Assembly: GCA_001586965.3 (NCBI GenBank)
Contig: LUCW03000518.1
Span: forward strand, 1 to 21,866
Direction: 5' to 3'
Source: Sphaeroforma sirkka
Taxonomy: Eukaryota > Opisthokonta > Ichthyosporea > Ichthyophonida
DNA length: 21,866 nt
Part shown: positions 1 through 7,450 of the stretch, piece after piece
Layout: each line of letters starts with the position of its first letter
Position numbering within the stretch: position 1 is the first letter of the stretch
The notes under the pieces: model-generated
The model's input: only the letters and a program-made list of their open reading frames with translations
The model's database searches: none
What the model was told of the DNA's origin: nothing
Program-made: the position numbers and the translations under genes

Positions 1-91
1 TTTCTGCACACATTGGTAAGCAGATCAGAAAGTTTAGTCACGTAGGAAGTAGGTGGCAAAATAGGGAATTTCAGATCCGTCAGGTTTGTAG

Positions 92-277
92 TCACCTGAG
101 GAAACCCTTTTCGTTTATCTCGTGTGTTCTATGTAAAACGCTTATTCCATTTTTATTAAAGATACGAAGAAAGTCGCGAGATTCACGAAATCCATCGGAG
201 GTTAGCCAAGCTACTGTCCCATCCATGAAACGGGTCTTGTAGTAAGTGTAACCTGTCTTCGGATGTTTCATCATCAA
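92..277 (-). CDS. pol: pol C-terminus, chromodomain-like tail (element A)
   Basis: This frame encodes about 60 residues ending at a TGA (92-94). A core with aromatic and basic strand residues (YYKTRF), a GT, then AWL and a DF helix resembles the second half of a chromodomain as found at the C-terminus of chromovirus integrases. The aromatic cage cannot be confirmed and the N-terminal strand is not seen. The 213 bp upstream (278-490) are the decayed link to the integrase C-terminal part: short readable pieces occur in all three minus frames with no long frame. Bases 1-91 are the 3' non-coding region of the element; nothing recognisable there. Chromodomain identity is an inference from position and pattern. 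Confidence 0.45.
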   Translation of the reverse strand: MMMKHPKTGYTYYKTRFMDGTVAWLTSDGFRESRDFLRIFNKNGISVLHRTHEINEKGFLR

Positions 278-490
278 TTATATCTTTGACTTGTGACTCC
301 ATAACTGGTATATCAGAATCAAATGAGCGAGCGAATGAGAGTTCGGAGGTAGGGATACGGTGAGTGCCTGATTGGCTGCGCTAGTACCATCAATGTTATT
401 CACTTCGTAAGTATCACTCTTCTCATCATGGTAGGAATAACAAAAGGTCTATCGTCTTAGAAGAGAGTTCGGTAACGTTGGCGTTTCGAT

Positions 491-926
491 TTATAATGTT
501 AACGTAATCGCCGACTTTGAACTGAACAATGTTCTTAGTGTTATTCCATCGGTTATACGCTTTAAGCAGGACGCGATTCTTTTGTGCTCGAGTAAACAGG
601 GGTAAACAACGTTCTGCATATGCTTCGATCTTTTGTAGCCACGGGTAGCGTGTTTCGGGCGCAGTTTTATCAAACGTTGCTTGTAATTCACTATAGCGGC
701 CAAAGAAATAGTGAAACGGAGTGTTCCAGTTTGAGGATTCATGCAGTTATTCATTTGAGTCTGAACCCATTTCAAATGATAAGGCCACATATCCTCAACG
801 TCGTCTAGTGCGGTACGCAAGAGTTTCTTAAGTTCTCTATGACCGTCTCATTTGCACCCTGCGTTTGAGGTTTGTAAGGAACACCACGCCTATAAGTCAT
901 GCCTGATACGAGTATAAGTGCCTCCA
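491..926 (-). CDS. pol: Integrase, distal catalytic core and C-terminal domain (element A, frameshifted)
   Basis: This stretch continues the integrase. The last acidic residue of the D,D35E triad is the Glu codon at 849-847, in a GANE context, 35 residues after the Asp at 957-955. One reading frame opens at 820 (about 49 sensible residues with the WPYHLKW motif); the sequence then shifts frame near 670, and the product continues with the basic, tryptophan-containing region and a VGDYVNI strand typical of the integrase C-terminal SH3-like domain. At least three single-base frame changes occur here. It catalyses cDNA insertion together with 927-1606. Confidence 0.7.
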
Positions 927-1187
927 TTACGTCGGTACAAAACTCACTACCGTTATCAGAACATAGTACTCGGGGAAACCGAAGTCATTAAAGACGTGAT
1001 AGCATAATTCTGCCACTGTTTGTGGACGTTTGTTCGGTATTGCATAAAGCAAGTTATAGCCCGAAGCCACACATAAGAAATGACAGATATATACATCGCC
1101 AGTATGCTTGGATCGCGGGAGTTTAACCAAATCGACTATGACTCGGCGCATCGGTTGGTCTTCTGTCACACTTTTAGGGGTGCCCAA
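927..1187 (-). CDS. pol: Integrase catalytic core, first part (element A)
   Basis: The frame from 1187 encodes the first strands of the retroviral-type integrase core. The first catalytic Asp lies at 1133-1131 (VIVDLV), followed by the IY-type strands, GYNLLYAIP and the FGFPEY helix-turn that precedes the second Asp. The frame breaks near 955, exactly before the second catalytic Asp (957-955, in a SDNGSEF motif), which is read in the neighbouring frame. Upstream it overlaps the HHCC fragment by about 20 bp in another frame. Together the pieces form a complete D,D35E core, so function was lost only by indels, if these are real. Confidence 0.82.
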   Translation of the reverse strand: MGTPKSVTEDQPMRRVIVDLVKLPRSKHTGDVYICHFLCVASGYNLLYAIPNKRPQTVAELCYHVFNDFGFPEYYVLITVVSFVPT

Positions 1188-1606
1188 CCGTATCGCTTGA
1201 TCTGGTTCTTTTCACAATCAGTACAGCGTCGGTATACTTCACGTATGGTTTCTTTCAGCGCCGGGTGATCAAGCCCTGCACGAATAGCCATTTTATAAGT
1301 ATGCTCATATGCTCGATGCGTTAAATTATGTATAATTTTAACTCTACTTTCGAGCTCCTCTAAGTCAGTCAGATTCTGCGTAACGCTGGCTGGATGAACC
1401 ATAGTCCTGTTGGAAAGGGCAACCTCAGTATCAGGAGGGGTAGAGTCCTGAGATACATAATTGACAACATTGGATTGTTGAAGTATCTTCTTCAGTTGTT
1501 TCGCAACTCCTGGCTGTTCTTTAAGCAGCGCTTTAAGTAGTTGAGTGCGAGCTTCAGGTTCTCTTAGAGTTTTGAGTCTTTGATCCATGGCCTTAGCTAG
1601 TTCCAT
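1166..1606 (-). CDS. pol: Linker and HHCC zinc-binding domain of integrase (element A)
   Basis: The first ~90 residues are a hydrophilic helical linker after the methyltransferase-like domain. The last ~50 residues carry an HHCC zinc motif: H-x4-H (HRAYEH) followed about 25 residues later by C-x2-C (CTDC), the N-terminal domain that stabilises Ty3/gypsy integrases. The frame begins at an ATG (1606) that overlaps the end of the preceding frame by 10 bp at an A4 run, so the ATG is probably not a true start but the continuation of one polyprotein. Element B has an equivalent region with a closer-to-canonical HHCC motif. Confidence 0.8.
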   Translation of the reverse strand: MELAKAMDQRLKTLREPEARTQLLKALLKEQPGVAKQLKKILQQSNVVNYVSQDSTPPDTEVALSNRTMVHPASVTQNLTDLEELESRVKIIHNLTHRAYEHTYKMAIRAGLDHPALKETIREVYRRCTDCEKNQIKRYGWAPLKV

Positions 1607-2223
1607 GTTTTACGATCTAATGCCGTTTCAATCGGCATTACCTCGACTGCAATCTTGTTGGGTGCATGTGTTGTACGAGTCTTGAGCTTTTGTTCAAACT
1701 CTTTAGACTCCTCTAGTTTAGCTAAGAATTCGGTTGAGGGTTTCCACTTAGTGGTACCTGCAGGACCGATGCGACAAACAATGGTGTGTTTCCAAGGCGT
1801 CTTCTTAATAGAATAGGATCCCTGATACAAGAACGTGTCGGTTTCACGGTCGACATAAATAGGTTCGTCTTGAATCATATTAATTAAATCACGTATCCAT
1901 GGGTCGGAGTTACGTAAAGGACAACACAGCGTAATGGTAGATTTCGTAATATTAACATAATTTAACAACTGTGCGATAAGTTGACAAGGTGGGTTAGCCC
2001 ACGCATTATGCTTTGATAAGTCAAGCTGAAATGCATCACCTTTAGGATGAGTCAACGACCTATATTCAGAAACCTGTTTGTTATGTTCTGCGGCGAACAT
2101 ATCAACAGTAAATGGACCCCATCGTGATTGAGCGAGGTTAAACCATTTCTTATTTAGCATCCAATCGGTTGCTAATAACTCTTTGACTGTTTTCTGGTAG
2201 TCGGGCACAAGTCGAGAGAGCAT
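1597..2223 (-). CDS. pol: Dam-like N6-adenine methyltransferase-like domain between RNase H and integrase (element A)
   Basis: About 208 residues lie between the RNase H end and the integrase zinc finger. The pattern is VDMFAAEHN, then a D-x-L stretch, then ANPPC (NPPC codons at 1995-1984), an alternating helix/strand with CPLRNSDPW, and a final KTPWKHTIVCRIG strand. This is the layout of phage-type Dam N6-adenine methyltransferases and of the methyltransferase domain of DIRS retrotransposons: an acidic/Asn strand, an NPP[YFW] catalytic loop, and an LP...W strand. The fourth catalytic-loop residue is Cys rather than an aromatic residue (TGT, one base from TGG). A classic FxGxG cofactor loop is not obvious. 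Substrate and activity are unknown; the domain may be structural. The corresponding region of element B matches position by position. Confidence 0.72.
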   Translation of the reverse strand: MLSRLVPDYQKTVKELLATDWMLNKKWFNLAQSRWGPFTVDMFAAEHNKQVSEYRSLTHPKGDAFQLDLSKHNAWANPPCQLIAQLLNYVNITKSTITLCCPLRNSDPWIRDLINMIQDEPIYVDRETDTFLYQGSYSIKKTPWKHTIVCRIGPAGTTKWKPSTEFLAKLEESKEFEQKLKTRTTHAPNKIAVEVMPIETALDRKTWN

Positions 2224-2236
2224 GTCAGGAAGATGG

Positions 2237-2668
2237 TTATGTATTCCTGGAATGTGTTATATTAAAAGCGAACTTGGCAATAATGTCATGCCAGCGGCTC
2301 ACCAACTGTGAATCAGGGTTCATATCTTTTAAGTATGTTAAAGACTTTTGATCACAGGCGACAGTAAAGTAACTTCCATAAAGGTAGTCTTTAAACTGTC
2401 TTAGCGCAGTAACTATAGCAAGGAGCTCTTGTTTAACGGTAGGGTAATTCCGTTGACTCTTATTATAACTCTTGCTAAAGAATTGTATGTAGCGCGGTTT
2501 ACCATTTATCGTTTGGTAAAGCACTCCACCTACCGCTCGATCTGAAGCGTCGGTTGCTACTTGGAATGGGACACCATCCACAGGGTACTGCATGATGGGT
2601 GCGTCCATTACTTTACTTTTGACTAGTTTAAATGCATCATCACATTCTTTAGTCCAAAGCTTTCCCAA
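2237..2668 (-). CDS. pol: RNase H domain (element A)
   Basis: This frame encodes the retroelement RNase H that degrades genomic RNA in the RNA-cDNA hybrid. Visible are VATDASD (first catalytic Asp), the QELLAI helix (catalytic Glu) and a CDQKSL segment where most Ty3/gypsy elements read TDHKSL, so the third Asp is kept but the following His is Gln. The WHDI helix follows. The frame breaks near 2245 by one missing base; the conserved C-terminal IPG/LPDMLSR motif is read in the next frame and leads directly into the methyltransferase-like domain. Upstream it overlaps the RT frame by 20 bp, again a one-base shift. Confidence 0.9.
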   Translation of the reverse strand: MGKLWTKECDDAFKLVKSKVMDAPIMQYPVDGVPFQVATDASDRAVGGVLYQTINGKPRYIQFFSKSYNKSQRNYPTVKQELLAIVTALRQFKDYLYGSYFTVACDQKSLTYLKDMNPDSQLVSRWHDIIAKFAFNITHSRNT

Positions 2669-4073
2669 AGGTCCTTTGTGCAGCCATAGGTGACTGAAAG
2701 GCTTTTAAGTAATGAGAAAGATGCGGTACCGAATCCGAGAAGAAGTTAACAAACCCACACACAGAGTTCACATCTCTTCCAGTAATTGGTGTTGATAAAT
2801 CCAACAGAAACTGTTTCTTGCCAGGATCAATTTCTACCCCTGCTGCAGATACTTTGTAGCCAAGTAAGTGTATAGTATCTTTAGCAAAAGAACACTTGTC
2901 TTCGTTAATCTTAAGTTTAGCATGATTAAGTCGCTTTAAGACTTCTTTAACGAGTTTAGCATGTTCATGTGCTGTCTTTGTAAAGATAACTATATCATCT
3001 AAATAGACTGATACGTTATACGACAGGTCCGCAAATAGTTCCATCATAACTTGTTGGAAGAAAGAAGGTAACATGTGTAAGCCTTCAGGTGCACCTTTAA
3101 ACTGGTACTTCTTACCTTGCCAAGTAAAGGAAAAGTATTTCCTATGAGGCTCATATATCTGTAGTTGATGGAATGCAGCTTTTAAGTCTATCTTGGAAAA
3201 GATAGTCGCACCCTCCATTTTGCGTAGTATCTCGCTTATCTTAGGTAAGGGAAAACTATGTTGCGGAATTAGTTTGTTGATTGGCGACAGGTCTAGTACT
3301 ACTCTTGTTTTACTAAACGTTCCATCAGATTTATATTGATCGACCGCTAAGAGAGCTAAGTTAACTGGGGTTGCATCATAATTGATTTCAATTAGACCCT
3401 GTTTTAACCAATCTTCGATTTGGGTTTTGACTACGTCTTTGTGTCTCCAACTCACGTAGTTATGTGAAGGACACTTTAACTTAGAGAAGTCGACGTTTGT
3501 TAAGTCAAGTCTAACGTACCCATTAGAGAACTTAAACATACACCAGTCAGTTATTACAATCTTCCTGTTTTGTATAATTAAGTCCATAATTATATCGGTG
3601 AAGTGCGGAATCATATCCTTTGCTTCACCTTCCGGAGGTTTAGGTATCTTTAACATATTATCATCTGACTGATCTTTATTCGGGTCTAGCCCATTAGGCA
3701 GACCAGTGAGTGTTATACCTAAACTGAGAAGATCAGTCATACCTATAATTAAATCGTATTTCTGAGACATGTCAGTAACGATTAGGTGAGTCTTCACTTC
3801 TCTTCTATCTGACAGCATTATGTGTGCATAGTCAATGGCTTGTTCGCAAGTAGTAACTTTGCCATTTCCCAAGATTAAATCAGTTGTTTCGTTATGGACA
3901 GCCATATCTGTAGCGTAGGCTACTCGGCATGAGATAGCAGAGACTTCAGCCCCTGGATCAAATAGTGCCATAACTTTTTCTCCATTTACGAAAACTGTTT
4001 GAAAGATACGTTCATCTCCTTTGGTATAGATTTTATTGAACATTTTCTCATAATCTTGCTCTAGTGCGCACAT
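2649..4073 (-). CDS. pol: Aspartic protease and reverse transcriptase (element A)
   Basis: The longest intact frame of element A, 474 codons. Residues ~24-115 are a retropepsin-like protease: the active-site motif reads D39-P-G-A instead of D-[ST]-G-A, and the flap-side strand DLIIGMTD is at 107-114. Residues ~210-430 are the RT: LDLSPIN and LP (fingers), SKIDLKAAFHQ with catalytic Asp296, APEGL, and YLDD at 357-360 with Asp359 and Asp360, then the thumb with LLGYKVS. The start is an ATG that overlaps the gag stop codon region by 13 bp in the -1 frame. The protease active-site change would be expected to weaken or abolish processing unless the Pro is a sequence error. Confidence 0.93.
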   Translation of the reverse strand: MCALEQDYEKMFNKIYTKGDERIFQTVFVNGEKVMALFDPGAEVSAISCRVAYATDMAVHNETTDLILGNGKVTTCEQAIDYAHIMLSDRREVKTHLIVTDMSQKYDLIIGMTDLLSLGITLTGLPNGLDPNKDQSDDNMLKIPKPPEGEAKDMIPHFTDIIMDLIIQNRKIVITDWCMFKFSNGYVRLDLTNVDFSKLKCPSHNYVSWRHKDVVKTQIEDWLKQGLIEINYDATPVNLALLAVDQYKSDGTFSKTRVVLDLSPINKLIPQHSFPLPKISEILRKMEGATIFSKIDLKAAFHQLQIYEPHRKYFSFTWQGKKYQFKGAPEGLHMLPSFFQQVMMELFADLSYNVSVYLDDIVIFTKTAHEHAKLVKEVLKRLNHAKLKINEDKCSFAKDTIHLLGYKVSAAGVEIDPGKKQFLLDLSTPITGRDVNSVCGFVNFFSDSVPHLSHYLKAFQSPMAAQRTFGKALD

Positions 4074-4774
4074 ATGGTACTGTCAGTGCTTAACTTGGAC
4101 GTCTGGTAAGTCCTTGCAATCCTCTCTTTGTGCCAACCGTTAGTACCCTTGCAAGTAGCACACTCTTTCATATAGTGTCCAAAATCTGGCTTGCCTGGTG
4201 CACACTTAACAGGGTCGTGTCTACCATTCCACTTGCCATTACGTTTTGTGAGGTTGTAACCACACTTCTTGCAAGGCGCTCTCACCTTCTTATCACCTTT
4301 CGGTTCGGTAGAAGTAGAGCCAGTACCCCCTCCAGTAGTAGTGCGAGGTTTCTTAGTACTACGCGCAGTATTAGTCTCTACTGCGTTTCGCTTAGTGGGC
4401 TGGGTGTAGCTCGTGGTACTAAGTACTCTAGTAGAGGAATTGGTATGCTTGTGTACTATCTTCTCAAAGACAGACCAAGGCATAGATCGCAAATCACCAT
4501 AGGCGATGATGTCATCATTGACTTTCTTAAAGAGGTTAGCTCCCAGAGTCTCCATCATCTGACAAATTAATAAATATTCGCCAGTATAGGTACGACCACC
4601 CATCCGAGTATTCATATGTGTCATATGAGCTAGAGCACCTCGAATAGTGGTATGGTATCGTTCAAAGAACTTGCGAGACTCTAGAAGTTCACGGTCACGT
4701 GCATCTTCAAAAAAAGGTGTTAAGTATATTATCACGCAACTGGTGCCAGGGTAGGGCTTTCCAGTTGGGCTCAT
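4061..4774 (-). CDS. gag: Gag, C-terminal part with zinc-finger-like motifs (element A)
   Basis: This frame continues the capsid-like helical region (first ~100 residues: YHTTIRGALAHM, YLLICQMM), then a basic, Thr/Ser-rich linker, then a cysteine-rich end. The cysteine pattern is C-x2-C-x14-H-x4-C followed by another C-x2-C and His, unlike the canonical C-x2-C-x4-H-x4-C knuckle. It presumably packages the RNA. The real upstream frame joins at the T7 run (minus strand) near 4710, where the preceding frame ends. Gag ends at a TAG (4063-4061), overlapping the start of the protease-RT frame. Confidence 0.75.
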   Translation of the reverse strand: MSPTGKPYPGTSCVIIYLTPFFEDARDRELLESRKFFERYHTTIRGALAHMTHMNTRMGGRTYTGEYLLICQMMETLGANLFKKVNDDIIAYGDLRSMPWSVFEKIVHKHTNSSTRVLSTTSYTQPTKRNAVETNTARSTKKPRTTTGGGTGSTSTEPKGDKKVRAPCKKCGYNLTKRNGKWNGRHDPVKCAPGKPDFGHYMKECATCKGTNGWHKERIARTYQTSKLSTDSTICAH

Positions 4775-5162
4775 GAGCCTTCAAGATAGTTCGCCATTCA
4801 CCTGGCTCACAGAAATGAATAAAGGCATTCATCATCTGCATATCCCTAAGGCTGGCAGACTCCTTAAGTTGGTCGAAGGCCTTCAGTGTCTCCACTGTAC
4901 TCTCATTAGTAGAGAAATCGACCTCAGCCTGCGCGTTACCTAGCTGCTTTATAAAGCTTGGTTCTAAGTGTTCACGAGGCTCATGCTCAGTGCTACGGGC
5001 TGCTAGTGCCAAGATGGTGTCTATTTCCTTTCTCTTGTTATCGATTAGATAGCGAATGTTATCCGCTTTCCTATCGTCAAGGTCAGAGTCATTCAATAGA
5101 CGGTCCTCAAGGACTTGCATACCAGAGCGCAATAGCCTGAGACGAGTATGTCTGGTTCTCAC
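4707..5162 (-). CDS. gag: Gag, middle part (element A)
   Basis: About 150 residues, charged and strongly helical in appearance, with a Trp-containing end (GEWRTIL, NWKALPWHQL) that is typical of retrotransposon capsid domains. The frame ends at 4707 in a T7 homopolymer, and the neighbouring frame (4774) continues with the same helix, so one base has been gained or lost there. I assign it to gag by position directly upstream of the zinc-finger region and by composition, not by a recognisable family motif. Confidence 0.6.
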   Translation of the reverse strand: MRTRHTRLRLLRSGMQVLEDRLLNDSDLDDRKADNIRYLIDNKRKEIDTILALAARSTEHEPREHLEPSFIKQLGNAQAEVDFSTNESTVETLKAFDQLKESASLRDMQMMNAFIHFCEPGEWRTILKAHEPNWKALPWHQLRDNILNTFF

Positions 5163-5425
5163 TTCCTCATCCTCAGGATTAGAGCGCGGGAACTCTCTAA
5201 CGAGGTACTGGTGTAGCGATTGCCAAAATCGTGATTACCAGGGTTAGTTGGCAAATGAGGGTCGATATTACGAGGATGGTAAGCCTCATCGAGGTCCATA
5301 CGATCATATCCTCTGACAGGGTTAGGTTTGTCAAGAGGATGGTCGATGGTAGCATCAGAGCTATAGAGATTGAATTTTGAAATATTATCTCTCTCGCCAG
5401 TGGTAATTGGCTTAGTGGTAAACAT
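5159..5425 (-). CDS. gag: Gag, inner N-terminal part (element A)
   Basis: A hydrophilic, Asp/Pro/Asn-rich segment of about 88 codons that leads into the middle gag frame with a 4-bp overlap. Its upstream boundary coincides with the tRNA-derived sequence at 5401-5475, whose minus-strand translation gives the familiar GFEPETYW artefact, so the first residues of this frame (from the ATG at 5425) may be insertion-derived. No domain is recognised. Confidence 0.5.
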   Translation of the reverse strand: MFTTKPITTGERDNISKFNLYSSDATIDHPLDKPNPVRGYDRMDLDEAYHPRNIDPHLPTNPGNHDFGNRYTSTSLESSRALILRMRK

Positions 5426-5475
5426 ACTGGCTGGTAAAACCAGTAGGTCTCGGGTTCGAAACCCGGCCGAATTTT
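5401..5475 (+). pseudogene. tRNA-derived sequence (degenerate tRNA or SINE head)
   Basis: The plus strand has a perfect internal polymerase III A box (TGGCTTAGTGG, 5408-5418) and B box (GGTTCGAAACC, 5453-5463) with tRNA-like spacing. A T-arm (5-bp stem, TTCGAAA loop, 5450-5466), a D-arm with 3 of 4 pairs (5410-5423) and a 6-bp anticodon-like stem (5425-5430 with 5440-5445) can be drawn. The anticodon loop has 9 nt instead of 7 and the acceptor stem does not pair properly, so this is not a working tRNA. A TTTT at 5472-5475 could terminate polymerase III. It lies antisense within gag of element A. Confidence 0.7.
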
Positions 5476-6128
5476 CTTCTTCTTCGGTATAGGAAGAATA
5501 TCAGCCAAGTGGGACACGATAGAGGGGTCCACAACTGCTGCTGCCGCTAACTCCTTCAAGAGCGCTTCAGTGCGGTTCAATTGGCGTCGAGATTGAGAGG
5601 ATCCAACCACTCGTTGTCGAGTTATGGCGTCCTCAGCTTCGGCCCCAAGATTTGAGCTGAATGGAATGGCTTCTCCATCGATGGCGAAACCGAAATTTTC
5701 GGACAGGTCCAATACTTCCTTTTCACGCCGGATTTGTGCTGGAGTGTCCTTTAGATGTGGAGTTATAATGCCCCCCGACATTCGTATCCACGAATTTTCC
5801 AGCCTTTCGACGTTTATCCCCAATATTTGACGGCACGTGGTCAGGGGGGGGCAAGCTGGGGTCCTGAGCTTCACTCCTAGGTGATACACGGACGCTGGCG
5901 AGCCTTTCCGCGGTAGTAGATACCTCTTCTTCCAAGGCTTTAGGATCCGACGAGTCATCCTCAGAATAATCCTCTGTACCAACCTCAGAATTTGCTTCCC
6001 CAACAGTATCCTCGGCAGGCTCAACTCCAGACAGGCTAGGTGTTTCCACAGGGATCTCAGGAACCTCGGCAGGCTTAGCAGGCTTAGAGCTAGCGGCTCC
6101 CTTGCCTTTAGAAGTACCCTTTAGCCAT
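5476..6128 (-). CDS. gag: Gag N-terminal region, low-complexity acidic (element A, frameshifted)
   Basis: The likely gag start is the ATG at 6128-6126. A one-base slip in the AAAGGG a few codons later moves the reading into the frame that runs from 6049 to about 5775: rich in Glu, Ser, Pro and Ala, probably disordered. At the G6 run near 5770 (minus strand) the frame shifts again to a charged helical stretch (DLSENFGF, EALLKELAAAA) that reaches the tRNA-derived insert. Element B also begins gag with an acidic, Ser/Pro-rich region, which supports the assignment. No domain is recognised, and host-gene origin cannot be fully excluded. Confidence 0.5.
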
Positions 6129-6209
6129 AGTATTTGCTGGATAGTAAATCGATGTCAGACAGTCTAGAAGCAGTACACTACTGTAACTACTATATAACTG
6201 AAAAAAATA
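6129..6209 (-). other. Short leader upstream of gag (element A)
   Basis: Eighty-one bases between the gag ATG and the inverted-repeat element. It contains a pyrimidine run followed by CAG on the minus strand but nothing that can be called an LTR end or primer-binding site. The 5' LTR of element A is therefore missing here, or was displaced when the neighbouring element arrived. Confidence 0.4.
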
Positions 6210-6370
6210 TGTAAACTTCGATGGAAATTACTAGGTTTCAAACTATATTAAAATAAAATACAATTTAGTCAGTTAGGATTTAGCAGTGGTAGCTTGTGTA
6301 AGAATGATCGGGACTGCCTCTTGTTAAGAGCCTAAATATCCTCGATCACACAGGGCGTACCTCTAGCTGT
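6210..6370 (+). repeat. Left terminal inverted repeat
   Basis: 161 bp, ending in CCTCTAGCTGT. It matches the reverse complement of 7066-7226 with a single mismatch (AAAATAAAA versus AAACTAAAA). Confidence 0.9.
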
Positions 6371-6375
6371 TCTTT

Positions 6376-7024
6376 ATTGAATAATTTTCACTAGAAGTAC
6401 TAAGTGTTCATGACCACTTGCCTAATTTGTAAATAGACATAATAACGTAAGTCACGTTAATACATTAGCTGATATAAATAAAGTTCCATCTGAAGAAAAG
6501 TTAAAAAAAAAAAAGACTTATTGGATTTTGGAGATTGGCGGGAGGACCAAAATCTATAAGTAGTAGTTCGGAGATTATAAAATTTAGTTTATAATATCCT
6601 ACATCTACTAATGTCTCAAATAGGTCTAAGTAGATGAGTCATACCAAATACTCAGGCTATTGGAGCCATCAAAGTGAATTTAGAACACTTTGGAAATATT
6701 GAATAATTTTCACTAGAAGTACTAAGTGTTCATGACCACTTGCCTAATTTGTAAATAGACATAATAACGTAAGTCACGTTAATATATTAGCTGATATAAA
6801 ATAAAGTTCCATCTGAAGAAAAGTTAAAAAAAAAAAAAAAAGACTTATTGGATTTTGGAGATTGGCGGGAGGACCAAAATCTATAAGTAGTAGTTCGGAG
6901 ATTATAAAATTTAGTTTATAATATCCTACATCTACTAATGTCTCAAATAGGTCCAAGTAGATGAGTCATACCAAATATTCAGGCTATTGGAGCCATCAAA
7001 GTGAATTTAGAACACTTTGGAAAT
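6376..7024 (+). repeat. Tandem duplication inside the inverted-repeat element
   Basis: Two head-to-tail copies, 6376-6697 (322 bp) and 6698-7024 (about 327 bp), both starting ATTGAATAATTTTCACTAG. They differ by a few substitutions, one extra A near 6800, and the length of an A run (12 versus 17). Both contain the same GGCGGGAGGACC island. The duplication arose inside the element after or during amplification. Confidence 0.92.
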
Positions 7025-7065
7025 ATTGGAAAAAGAGCTTGTACTAAATTATTTAAAATACAAAT

Positions 7066-7226
7066 ACAGCTAGAGGTACGCCCTGTGTGATCGAGGATAT
7101 TTAGGCTCTTAACAAGAGGCAGTCCCGATCATTCTTACACAAGCTACCACTGCTAAATCCTAACTGACTAAATTGTATTTTAGTTTAATATAGTTTGAAA
7201 CCTAGTAATTTCCATCGAAGTTTACA
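7066..7226 (-). repeat. Right terminal inverted repeat
   Basis: 161 bp, beginning ACAGCTAGAGG and ending GTTTACA; reverse-complement partner of 6210-6370. Confidence 0.9.
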
Positions 7227-7450
7227 ATAACGGTCGTTGGAGACGTTTTGATAGACAGAATCCGTATTGATGATCTTCCGGGCTGTGCTCGAACAATATG
7301 ACTTTTGCGAGAATCACTAAGGAAGGTTTATCATACTCGGACCATAACGGAGGACGAGGAATTGCTTATATCTTTCTAGGCTTCAATAGTATACATCACA
7401 ACTTTAACAGTGTCATATGGCATTTTTTTTTGGCAGTATATTGCCTAAAT
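7227..7450 (+). other. Upstream region of the receptor-like pseudogene
   Basis: Non-repetitive sequence between the inverted-repeat element and the likely start codon. The frame is open from 7298 but its translation before 7451 has no membrane-protein character, so I treat it as 5' flank. It contains a T9 run at about 7422 and nothing that I can call a promoter. Confidence 0.4.

Larger units (their letters stand above)
1..6128 (-). mobile_element. Ty3/gypsy-type LTR retrotransposon A, partial
   Basis: Reading the minus strand from 6128 to 1, domains follow the Ty3/gypsy order: gag, aspartic protease, reverse transcriptase (YLDD), RNase H, a methyltransferase-like domain, HHCC integrase with D,D35E, then a chromodomain-like tail. 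The 3' LTR must lie left of the window. On the right, only about 80 bp separate the gag ATG (6128-6126) from an inverted-repeat element, and I see no LTR or primer-binding site there, so the 5' end is lost or displaced. The coding frame changes about a dozen times, mostly by one base and often at short homopolymers (for example the T7 run near 4710 and the G6 run near 5770, minus strand). A is clearly a different family from element B: RT and gag are only distantly similar. Confidence 0.9.
6210..7226. mobile_element. Non-autonomous inverted-repeat DNA element, 1017 bp
   Basis: The element is bounded by TGTAAACTTCGATGG at 6210 and its reverse complement ending at 7226. The inverted repeats are 161 bp each (6210-6370 and 7066-7226) and differ at one position that I can see. 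A 3-bp ATA flanks both ends and may be a target duplication, but it is too short to be convincing. The interior is a tandem duplication and has no plausible ORF, so it would need a transposase in trans, as MITE or foldback elements do. Superfamily is unresolved. Near-identity of the arms suggests recent activity or gene conversion. Confidence 0.85.

Noticed and set aside
4070..4140. Classic -1 programmed frameshift site at the gag/protease junction of element A
   Set aside because: No XXXYYYZ heptamer occurs in the 22-nt overlap, and the element has many other one-base shifts.
5401..5475. Functional tRNA gene
   Set aside because: A and B boxes are perfect, but the acceptor stem does not pair and the anticodon loop has nine bases.
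6774..6956. Small minus-strand ORF inside the inverted-repeat element
   Set aside because: It reads through the A run as poly-Phe and is not kept in the first tandem copy because of the different A-run length.
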